Program-made: the position numbers and the translations under genes
Notes under the pieces: model-generated
Database searches by the model: none
The model's input: the letters and a program-made list of their open reading frames with translations, nothing else
Told to the model about the DNA's origin: nothing
DNA from: Bradyrhizobium sp. SZCCT0231
GTDB lineage: Bacteria > Pseudomonadota > Alphaproteobacteria > Rhizobiales > Xanthobacteraceae
DNA: 64,000 bases
NCBI RefSeq assembly: GCF_018130245.1
Contig: NZ_JAFCKP010000009.1
Location: 62,001 to 126,000 of the forward strand
Direction: 5' to 3'
Shown: positions 57,936 to 64,000 of the stretch, one piece after another
Layout: each line of letters opens with the position of its first letter
Numbering within the stretch: the stretch's first letter is position 1

Positions 57936-57949
57936 TTGACGTCGGTCAA
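57936..57949. promoter_or_regulatory. FixK/FNR-type box for the alcohol dehydrogenase operon
   Basis: TTGACGTCGGTCAA, perfect TTGA-N6-TCAA. Placed at -41.5 it predicts transcription from about 57,901 on the reverse strand. Confidence 0.82.
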
Positions 57950-57987
57950 CGCCTGTTCCCGGGCGACCGGACGGAGCTTCCCCTGTC

Positions 57988-58001
57988 TTGACGAGGATCA
58001 A
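57988..58001. promoter_or_regulatory. FixK/FNR-type box for the universal stress protein operon
   Basis: TTGACGAGGATCAA, perfect TTGA-N6-TCAA. Placed at -41.5 it predicts transcription from about 58,036, a 13-base leader before ATG 58049. It is 39 bases from the box of the divergent operon. Confidence 0.82.
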
Positions 58002-58048
58002 GCGTCTCGACGCGAGCCGGCCTATTGTGGTGGCTCAGGAGAATTCCG

Positions 58049-58885
58049 ATGCCCATCAAGGACGTCTTTCTGCCCCTTGTCGGCCAGCCGCGCGGGCCGG
58101 CCTTGGCTGCGATCGAGAAATGCGTGGCTGTTGCCGCCGATCTCGGCGCCAGAATCACCGCGCTCGCGCTCGAGGAAGAAGATGCTTTCGAGCGGCCGAA
58201 GGTGATGCTGCCTTACGATCGCGATTCCGTGCAGGCCAGTCCTGGGGCCGGCGACATGCAACAGCTCCTGAATGCCTTCACCAATGCAGCATCCCAGGCC
58301 AACATTCGCGCCCAGAGCCGATCGGGTAAGGTGCCTGCGGATCAGATCCGGGCCGTCTTGGCCGAGCATGCCCGCTTCAGCGACCTCACGCTGGTTCCGG
58401 TGAAACCGCACGACAGTCGAACAGAGGGCATCGTCGAGGCCTTCTTGTTCGAATCCGGCCGGCCTCTTCTGCTCTGTCCCGAACATCTCGCGGACGAACT
58501 TCGGCCCGAATTCGAAAACGTCATGATTGCCTGGGATCACTCTGCGCGCGCCGCGCGTGCGGTCGGCGACGCGTTGCCCATTCTTCGGGCTGCCAGCTCG
58601 GTTCGCGTGGTGACCGTGACGGAGGCCAAGGCTGACGCGGTCATGCAATCCGGAACAGCTCTCGTCGATCATTTGAGGGAACACGGGGTCTATGCCTCGT
58701 TCGAAACGACGAAAGGCGGCGGCAGCTCGATCGGCAAGGTATTGGGAAGCTGGGCGAATTCCCATGGCATCGATGCGATCGTGATGGGCGCCTATCATCA
58801 TTCGCGCCTGAACGAGATCGTATGGGGCGGTGTGACAAAGACCGTCATTGGCCAGCCACCCTGCTGGGTTATGATCTCACACTAG
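58049..58885 (+). CDS. Universal stress protein (tandem UspA type)
   Basis: A 278-residue protein with AGGAGA 7 bases before ATG 58049. The first part (IKDVFLPLVGQPRGPALAAIEKCVAVAADLGARITALALEEED) and the second (EFENVMIAWDHSARAARAVGDALPILRAASSVRVVTVTEAK, with the C-terminal SWANSHGIDAIVMGAYHHSRLNEIVWGGVTKTVI) are two Usp domains; the second keeps the G-x2-G-x9-G(S/T)-type ATP loop. Such proteins accompany low-oxygen survival. The FixK-type box upstream and the ADP-forming ligase gene 63 bases downstream suggest one stress transcript. Confidence 0.87.
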   Translation: MPIKDVFLPLVGQPRGPALAAIEKCVAVAADLGARITALALEEEDAFERPKVMLPYDRDSVQASPGAGDMQQLLNAFTNAASQANIRAQSRSGKVPADQIRAVLAEHARFSDLTLVPVKPHDSRTEGIVEAFLFESGRPLLLCPEHLADELRPEFENVMIAWDHSARAARAVGDALPILRAASSVRVVTVTEAKADAVMQSGTALVDHLREHGVYASFETTKGGGSSIGKVLGSWANSHGIDAIVMGAYHHSRLNEIVWGGVTKTVIGQPPCWVMISH

Positions 58886-58948
58886 GCTCATTCTTCCGGC
58901 CTGATCGTCAACCATCGGAACCGCCGCTGACCCGGCGCATTTGCTTCC

Positions 58949-61642
58949 ATGTCAGTCTATCGTCTGAACAACCTGCTGTCGCCGCGCTCGGTCGCGCTGG
59001 TCGGGGCGAGCGCCCGTCCGGCGTCGGTAGGACGTGCCGTCCTGGAGAACATTCGCAAGGCCGAATTCAAGGGGCAGTTTGGCCTCGTCAATCCGCGCCA
59101 TGCCGAGATCGGCGGCATCCCGGCGGTCAAGAGCCTGGACAGGTTGGGCTTCGTGCCCGAGCTCGTGGTCATCACCGCCCCCGCGAGCGAGATTCCAGAC
59201 ATTGTCGACCAAGCCGGGCGTCGCGGGTCTGCGGGCGCGCTGATCGTCTCGGCTGGGCTCGGCCAGGGACCGGGATCGCTGCATGAGGCTACTAGCGCTG
59301 CTGCCCGCAAACACGGCATGCGGCTAATCGGGCCGAACTGCCTCGGCATCATGATGCCCGGCGTCAGCCTGAACGCCAGTTTCGCCGCGCACATGCCGGG
59401 AGCGGGCAACCTCGCACTGATCTCGCAATCGGGCGCAATTGCAGCCGGCATGGTCGATTGGGCCGCGCAGCGTGGCGTCGGCTTCTCCGGGATCGTCTCG
59501 ATCGGCGATCAGATCGACGTCGATATTGCCGATCTGCTCGACCATTTCGCGATGGATCACAAGACCCGCGCGATCCTGCTCTATATCGAGGCCATCAAGG
59601 ACGCGCGCAAGTTCATGTCGGCGGGGCGCGCCGCTGCGCGCGTGAAGCCCGTCGTCGTGGTGAAGTCCGGCCGCATGGCGCAGGGCGCAAAGGCGGCTGC
59701 CACGCACACCGGTGCGCTCGCCGGCGCCGACGCTGTCTACGACGCGGCGTTCCGCCGCGCGGGTGTCCTGCGGGTCTCCGATCTCCGTGAGCTGTTCGAC
59801 TGTGCCGAGACACTCGGCCGCGTCGAATCGCCGACGGGAAAGCGTCTCGCCATCCTGACCAACGGTGGCGGCATCGGCGTCCTCGCTATCGATCGATTGG
59901 TCGAACTCGGAGGAATTCCGGCAACCATCTCGGCCGAGGCGCGCAAGAAGCTCGATGCGGCGCTGCCGCCGACCTGGTCCGGTGCAAATCCCGTCGATAT
60001 CGTGGGCGACGCCGACGCCGCGCGCTACGCGGCAGCGCTGGAGGAATTGCTGGCCGATCGCGACAACGACGCAGTCCTCGTCCTCAACGTGCAAACGGCG
60101 ATCGCCTCGGCCGCCGAGATCGCGACGACCGTGACGGAGCTCGTCGGCAAATATCGCGAGAAGCACCGCCGATGGGCGAAGCCCGTATTGGCGGCCTGGG
60201 TTGGAGCCGATCAGCACATCATTCAGGCGCTCTCCGGCGCCGGTGTACCGAACTATCCGACCGAGGACGATGCCGTGCGCGGCTTCATGCATCTGGTCCG
60301 GCACCGCGAAGTGGTGGAGGAGCTGAGCCAGGTGCCTCCCGCGATGCCCGACACCTTCGTTCCGGACGCCCAGGGGGCGAGAGAGATCGTCACCGCCGCG
60401 ATCGCGGACGACCGACAGTGGCTCGAACCTGTCGAGATCAAGCACCTGCTCGAAGCCTACGACATCGCAATGGTGCCGACCTATGCGGCAACCGATGTCG
60501 AGCAGGCGGTGGCCCATGCGAACGATATCTTCGCACAGGGCGGCACCGTCGTGCTGAAGATCATGTCGCGCGACATCATCCACAAATCCGACGTCGGCGG
60601 CGTCGTGCTCAATCTGACGACCCCGGAGGCCGTGCGCGCGGCGGCCACAGACATTCTCGCACGAGCGAGAAAGCTGCGGCCCGAGGCCCGCATCGGCGGC
60701 GTCATCGTCCAGGCCATGGTCGTCAAGGCAAAGGCCCGCGAGCTGATCCTGGGCCTCGCCGACGATCCGACCTTCGGCACGGTGGTCGTTTTCGGCCGCG
60801 GCGGGACGGCGGTGGAGATCATCAACGACAAGGCGCTTGCGCTGCCGCCGCTCGATCTGCAACTGGCCCGCGATCTGATCGACCGCACGCGTGTGTCACG
60901 GCTGCTAAAAGCCTACCGTGATGTGCCGGCGGTCAAGCAGGACGCCGTCGCCATGGTGCTGGTCAAGCTGGCGCAGATGGCGGCCGACATTCCCGAGATC
61001 CGCGAATTCGACATCAATCCGCTGCTGGCGGACGAAACCGGCGTGACCGCGGTGGATGCCCGCGTCGCGGTCGGGCCGCCGCAGCGGAAGTTCGCCGGCT
61101 CCGGCCCGGCCAATTTCGCCGTTCGCGCCTATCCGTCGCAATGGGAGCGGCGCCTCAAGCTCAAGGACGACTGGCGCATCTTCGTGCGGCCCATGCGCCC
61201 CGAAGACGAGCCGACCATCCACGAATTCCTGCGTCACGTCACGCCGCACGACCTTCGCCTGCGCTTCTTCGCACCGATGAAGGAGTTCACCCACGAGTTC
61301 ATCGCACGCCTGACCCAGCTCGACTATGCACGCGCGATGGCGTTCATCGCATTCGACGAGGCCACCGGCGAAATGGTCGGCGTCGTCCGGCTCCATTCGG
61401 ACTCGATCTACGAGAGAGGCGAATACGCGATCCTGCTGCGCTCCGATCTCAAGGGCAGGGGGCTCGGCTGGACCCTCATGCAGCTGATCATCGACTACGC
61501 GCGGTCGGAAGGGTTGAAGACCATATCGGGCGACGTGCTGCAGGAGAACACCGTGATGCTCGACATGTGCCGGCAGCTCGGCTTCGAGGTCAAGCCGGAC
61601 CCGGCCGAGCCTGACATTTGCGACGTCAGGCTAACGCTCTGA
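58949..61642 (+). CDS. ADP-forming acyl-CoA synthetase fused to GNAT acetyltransferase
   Basis: An 897-residue fusion. Domains in order: CoA-binding (VALVGASARPASVGRAVLENIRKAEFKG), ligase flavodoxin-like domains (NLALISQSGAIAAGMVDWAAQRGVGFS), an ATHTGALAGADAVYDAAFRRAGV segment with His253, ATP-grasp (IKHLLEAYDIAMVPTYAATDVEQAVAHANDIFAQGGTVVLKI) and a C-terminal GNAT (about 735-897; GEYAILLRSDLKGRGLGWTLMQLIIDYA). The layout matches protein lysine acetyltransferases of the Pat/Pka type. Retention of the His suggests the ligase half may still be active, making acetyl-CoA from acetate and ATP. It is probably co-transcribed with the stress protein. Confidence 0.88.
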   Translation: MSVYRLNNLLSPRSVALVGASARPASVGRAVLENIRKAEFKGQFGLVNPRHAEIGGIPAVKSLDRLGFVPELVVITAPASEIPDIVDQAGRRGSAGALIVSAGLGQGPGSLHEATSAAARKHGMRLIGPNCLGIMMPGVSLNASFAAHMPGAGNLALISQSGAIAAGMVDWAAQRGVGFSGIVSIGDQIDVDIADLLDHFAMDHKTRAILLYIEAIKDARKFMSAGRAAARVKPVVVVKSGRMAQGAKAAATHTGALAGADAVYDAAFRRAGVLRVSDLRELFDCAETLGRVESPTGKRLAILTNGGGIGVLAIDRLVELGGIPATISAEARKKLDAALPPTWSGANPVDIVGDADAARYAAALEELLADRDNDAVLVLNVQTAIASAAEIATTVTELVGKYREKHRRWAKPVLAAWVGADQHIIQALSGAGVPNYPTEDDAVRGFMHLVRHREVVEELSQVPPAMPDTFVPDAQGAREIVTAAIADDRQWLEPVEIKHLLEAYDIAMVPTYAATDVEQAVAHANDIFAQGGTVVLKIMSRDIIHKSDVGGVVLNLTTPEAVRAAATDILARARKLRPEARIGGVIVQAMVVKAKARELILGLADDPTFGTVVVFGRGGTAVEIINDKALALPPLDLQLARDLIDRTRVSRLLKAYRDVPAVKQDAVAMVLVKLAQMAADIPEIREFDINPLLADETGVTAVDARVAVGPPQRKFAGSGPANFAVRAYPSQWERRLKLKDDWRIFVRPMRPEDEPTIHEFLRHVTPHDLRLRFFAPMKEFTHEFIARLTQLDYARAMAFIAFDEATGEMVGVVRLHSDSIYERGEYAILLRSDLKGRGLGWTLMQLIIDYARSEGLKTISGDVLQENTVMLDMCRQLGFEVKPDPAEPDICDVRLTL

Positions 61643-62110
61643 ACTTGCATCGGCGGACGTCTTGGCCGTCGTCCGCAAATTCTTGATGATGATCGCGATC
61701 AGCGGCACCAGCACCGGCACGATCGTGCTGAGCGGATGATGCACTGCGCCTGACACCTGGGCCTGGAGCGCACGTGCCTCCAGTTGGAGGGCTTCGATGG
61801 AGGCGTCGTGAATTTCGTTGGCGAGCTCGATGTCACGACCCGACGGAGCGCGGCCGGCGATCAGGAAGAGAGCGGCCGCGATGACAAAATTGACGGCGCC
61901 GAGAATGGCCGCCGCGGCAATTGCGCTCCAGATCTGCACCAGCGCGAAATAGGCGGACAGTTCCAGCATCAGGAGCCCGAACGCTGCGATCAGCGCCGCG
62001 AACGCGCGCAGGCCGAGGCCGATCAGCAAATGGCGCAGCCTGATATCCGCGATGATCCTGTCGGTGCGCCACAGCACGCGCAGATGTTTGACGATGTTCT
62101 CGGTACTCAC
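61631..62110 (-). CDS. Holin-X-like inner membrane protein
   Basis: A 159-residue protein starting at GTG 62110, right after the stop of the DUF883-type gene, with GGAG about 10 bases upstream. It has three hydrophobic stretches at about 28-53, 59-80 and 131-146 (LIGLGLRAFAALIAAFGLLMLELSAYFALV; AIAAAAILGAVNFVIAAALFLIAG; STIVPVLVPLIAIIIKN). The pattern resembles the putative Actinobacterial holin-X/phage holin superfamily, but chromosomal members are not phage genes and probably shape membrane properties. It is convergent with the ligase-GNAT gene and overlaps it by 12 bases. It forms an operon with the DUF883-like gene. Confidence 0.78.
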   Translation of the reverse strand: MSTENIVKHLRVLWRTDRIIADIRLRHLLIGLGLRAFAALIAAFGLLMLELSAYFALVQIWSAIAAAAILGAVNFVIAAALFLIAGRAPSGRDIELANEIHDASIEALQLEARALQAQVSGAVHHPLSTIVPVLVPLIAIIIKNLRTTAKTSADASSER

Positions 62111-62386
62111 CTAGTGTCTCCTCAGCATGAAGCCGACGACGACGCCCAGCGCGAAGGCGGAGGCGAGCGATGTGATCGGACGCTCCGCGACGAGGCCCTG
62201 GAGCTGCTCCTGCTCTTGTTCGACGGTCTCGCCGAGCTCGGTGAGCGCGGCCCTGATCTGATCGGCGAGCGCCTCGGCGCGATCTTTCGAGCTCTCGAAA
62301 ATCTCCTCGCCGGCGGTGCTCAACAAGCGTGTGACGTCAACCTTCAGCGCCCGCAATTCTTCGCTCATCCTGTCGCTGTCGAACAT
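62111..62386 (-). CDS. DUF883 (ElaB/YqjD-like) protein
   Basis: A 91-residue protein starting at ATG 62386, with GAGGA 9 bases upstream; a longer frame runs through the FixK-type box and is rejected. The sequence MSEELRALKVDVTRLLSTAGEEIFESSKDRAEALADQIRAALTELGETVEQEQEQLQ is a long amphipathic helix, followed by a C-terminal membrane anchor with glycines (ITSLASAFALGVVVGFMLRRH). This is the DUF883/ElaB-YqjD layout, known to bind ribosomes at the membrane in stationary phase in E. coli. The FixK box upstream predicts a 23-base leader. Confidence 0.83.
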   Translation of the reverse strand: MFDSDRMSEELRALKVDVTRLLSTAGEEIFESSKDRAEALADQIRAALTELGETVEQEQEQLQGLVAERPITSLASAFALGVVVGFMLRRH

Positions 62387-62443
62387 GGATTTGGTGTCCT
62401 CATTGAATCGGGTTGAGCCTAAGACCCGCCCGCGCGACCGCGC

Positions 62444-62457
62444 TTGATTTGCGTCAA
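62444..62457. promoter_or_regulatory. FixK/FNR-type box for the DUF883 operon
   Basis: TTGATTTGCGTCAA, perfect TTGA-N6-TCAA, reverse-strand promoter. Placed at -41.5 it predicts transcription from about 62,409. Confidence 0.8.
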
Positions 62458-62480
62458 GAGGCCGGGGCGTGTTCGGGGTC

Positions 62481-62494
62481 TTGAGACAGGTCAA
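62481..62494. promoter_or_regulatory. FixK/FNR-type box for the MlaE-like gene
   Basis: TTGAGACAGGTCAA, perfect TTGA-N6-TCAA, forward promoter. Placed at -41.5 it predicts transcription from about 62,529, a 35-base leader. It is 24 bases from the box of the divergent operon. Confidence 0.8.
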
Positions 62495-62563
62495 ACCGGC
62501 CGCCACATGCTGGCCTAGAAATACCGGCTGAATGGGGACCGATTGTCCCGATGAGGTGGAAGT

Positions 62564-63700
62564 GTGAACCACGAACCGCTGCTGCGCGCGACGCCGTCCG
62601 GCGACGAGCTGAAATTGCGCCCTGAAGGGCCCTGGACCGCCGCGAACGTGGTGACGCTCGAGACGTTGTCCCGGTCGGTCGGGGCCGACGTCGATCGCTC
62701 GCGCGTCGTGACCCTGGACATGTCGGGCATCAGCGCGCTCGACACGCTCGGCGCCTGGGTCCTGGAGAAGCTGTCGCGCAGGGCCGCATCGTCAGGCAGA
62801 TCGGCCGAATTCGTCGGCGTCGCCGACCATTTCAGCGGGCTGATGGACGAGGTGCGCCAGGTCAACCGCCACACACCGGCCCCGGCGGCTGCGCTCAATC
62901 CGGTTCTGGCGAGGCTGGGCGATCTCGGCAAGTCCACGGTCGGGGCGCGGGAAGACATCACGATCTTCCTCCAGATGCTCGGCGCATTGTTCATGGCCGT
63001 GATCGGGGTGCTGCGCCGGCCGCCTTCGCTGCGGCTGACGTCGCTGGTGTATCAGCTCTACCGCATCGGGTGGCAGGCCATCCCCATCGTCACGCTGATC
63101 ACCTTCCTGATCGGCGCCATCATCGCGCAGCAGGGGTTTTTCCACTTCCGCAGATTCGGTGCGGAATCGTATACAGTCGACATGGTCGGCATCCTGGTGC
63201 TGCGTGAGCTTGGCGTGCTGATCGTCGCCATCATGGTCGCGGGACGGTCGGGAAGCGCCTACACCGCCGAGCTCGGCTCGATGAAGATGCGCGAGGAGAT
63301 CGACGCGCTCTCGACCATGGGGCTCGATCCCGTCGACGTCCTGATCCTGCCGCGCGTTGCGGCCCTGGTCATTGCGCTGCCGATCCTCACCTTCATCGGG
63401 TCGATTGCCGCACTCTATGGCGGCGGCCTCGTGGCCCAGTTCTATGGCGACATGGGGCCGGCGATCTACATCGCGCGGCTGCACGAGGCCATTACCGTCA
63501 CCCATTTCGAGGTGGGCATCCTGAAGGCGCCGTTCATGGCGCTGGTGATCGGGATCGTGGCTTGCAGCGAGGGATTGCGCGTCAAGGGCAGCGCGGAGTC
63601 GCTTGGGCGGCAGACCACGACGTCGGTCGTGAAGTCGATTTTCCTGGTGATCGTGCTCGACGGCCTGTTCGCTGTCTTCTTTGCCTCGATCGGAATGTGA
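62564..63700 (+). CDS. MlaE-family lipid ABC transporter permease with STAS-like N-terminus
   Basis: A 378-residue protein starting at GTG 62564, with GAGGTGGA 4-10 bases upstream. Residues 1 to about 115 are STAS-like (WTAANVVTLETLSRSVGADVDRSRVVTLDMSGISALDTLGAWVLEKLSRRAASSGRSAEFVG). Residues about 130-378 hold the MlaE permease with LTSLVYQLYRIGWQAIPIVTLITFLIGAIIAQQG, LRELGVLIVAIMVAGRSGSAYTAELGSMKMREEIDALSTMGLDPVDVLILPRVAALVIALPILTFIG and C-terminal SIFLVIVLDGLFAVFFASIGM. This fused form is standard in alphaproteobacteria. It moves phospholipids between the membranes with the ATPase encoded next. Control by a FixK-type box ties outer-membrane upkeep to oxygen limitation. Confidence 0.9.
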   Translation: MNHEPLLRATPSGDELKLRPEGPWTAANVVTLETLSRSVGADVDRSRVVTLDMSGISALDTLGAWVLEKLSRRAASSGRSAEFVGVADHFSGLMDEVRQVNRHTPAPAAALNPVLARLGDLGKSTVGAREDITIFLQMLGALFMAVIGVLRRPPSLRLTSLVYQLYRIGWQAIPIVTLITFLIGAIIAQQGFFHFRRFGAESYTVDMVGILVLRELGVLIVAIMVAGRSGSAYTAELGSMKMREEIDALSTMGLDPVDVLILPRVAALVIALPILTFIGSIAALYGGGLVAQFYGDMGPAIYIARLHEAITVTHFEVGILKAPFMALVIGIVACSEGLRVKGSAESLGRQTTTSVVKSIFLVIVLDGLFAVFFASIGM

Positions 63701-63702
63701 CG

Positions 63703-64000
63703 ATGGAGGAACCGCTGGACGAGTTCGCGATTCGCGTCCGTGACCTCGTGGTCGGCTTCGGTCGTCAGACCGTGCTCGACCATCTGTCGCTGGACGTCCG
63801 CCGGGGCGAGATCCTCGGGCTGGTGGGGGCGTCCGGCGGCGGCAAGTCGGTCTTGATGCGGACCATCATCGGCCTCATCCCGCGCCGGAGCGGGACCATC
63901 GAAGTCATGGGGCAAGCTTCCAATGGCCACGGCGGAGGCGCAGCCACGGCATGGGGCATCCTGTTCCAGCAGGGCGCGCTGTTCTCCTCGCTGACGGTCC
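63703..64000 (+). CDS. MlaF-like ABC transporter ATPase (partial at right edge)
   Basis: The first 99 codons of an ATPase starting at ATG 63703, two bases after the permease stop. They include DEFAIRVRDLVVGFGRQTVLDHLSLDVRRGEILGLVGASGGGKSVLMRTIIGLI (Walker A GASGGGKS) and the Q-loop ILFQQGALFSSLTV, which is the MlaF-type Q-loop. The signature and Walker B are outside the window. It is the energy partner of the MlaE permease in a lipid-trafficking system; an MlaD-type binding gene is expected to follow. Confidence 0.9.
   Translation, partial: MEEPLDEFAIRVRDLVVGFGRQTVLDHLSLDVRRGEILGLVGASGGGKSVLMRTIIGLIPRRSGTIEVMGQASNGHGGGAATAWGILFQQGALFSSLTV

Noticed and set aside
61631-62110. Second lysis module because of holin-like protein
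   Set aside because: It lies in host genes, beside a DUF883 gene with a FixK-type box; chromosomal holin-X-like proteins are common and no endolysin is near.
1-64000. CRISPR arrays, tRNA or rRNA genes, and IS elements
   Set aside because: Looked for regularly spaced repeats, clover-leaf ends and transposase motifs; none seen.

Overview
The window looks like chromosome of a GC-rich, metabolically versatile alphaproteobacterium. Bradyrhizobium, or a close relative such as Rhodopseudomonas, fits best. The support is the FixK/FNR-type boxes, two copies of an intergenic palindrome that I recall from Bradyrhizobium genomes, and the mix of aromatic-acid catabolism, ABC transporters and PHB-type genes. 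I found no rRNA, tRNA or CRISPR array.

Region 1 (1 to about 24,580) is the late half of a prophage, cut by the left edge of the window. It carries an SU10/DUF5309-type major capsid protein, head and adaptor proteins, tail proteins, and a set of probable internal-virion proteins (lytic transglycosylase, T7 Gp13-like protein, ejection-like protein, coiled-coil protein). A tail-collar fibre, a reverse-strand gtr-like glycosyltransferase pair and a lysis cassette (endolysin plus three small membrane proteins) follow. The gene set suggests a podovirus. Terminase, portal, integrase and repressor are not in the window. Several signal-peptide or membrane proteins of unknown function sit between the structural genes like morons. 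A perfect 13-bp-stem terminator at 24,546-24,580 closes the region.

Region 2 (24,694-35,307) is a catabolic cluster without an obvious regulator. It holds a class III CoA-transferase, a two-component flavin monooxygenase (oxygenase plus reductase), a 3-hydroxyisobutyrate-dehydrogenase-like enzyme and a complete nitrate/sulfonate/taurine-type ABC transporter. It also holds an IlvD/Edd dehydratase and a NicX-like 2,5-dihydroxypyridine dioxygenase homologue that keeps its iron ligands. Together they suggest import and ring cleavage of an N-heteroaromatic or aromatic acid; the substrate is unknown.

Region 3 (35,304-51,439) is a second catabolic locus centred on aerobic anthranilate breakdown through 2-aminobenzoyl-CoA: a CoA ligase, a fused aminobenzoyl-CoA monooxygenase/reductase, a RidA protein, an enoyl-CoA hydratase, an SDR enzyme, an acyl-CoA dehydrogenase, a hydrolase, a second CoA ligase, an extra FAD monooxygenase, a cupin, a binding protein and a MarR regulator. 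A near-palindrome, TTTTAAGCCTAAAA and variants, occurs six times, always in front of these genes, and is probably the MarR operator.

Region 4 (51,466-64,000) is a low-oxygen or stress module: CBS-BON protein, PHB-polymerase-like protein, alcohol dehydrogenase, APH-AAA protein, CHAD protein, universal stress protein, ADP-forming acyl-CoA ligase fused to GNAT, a holin-X-like and a DUF883-like membrane protein, and the start of an Mla-type lipid transporter. Six perfect TTGA-N6-TCAA boxes sit one per promoter. Placing each at -41.5 predicts leaders of 13-35 nt in all six cases, so the module is very likely a FixK/FNR regulon.

Functions are read from motifs and remembered families only. No search was run.
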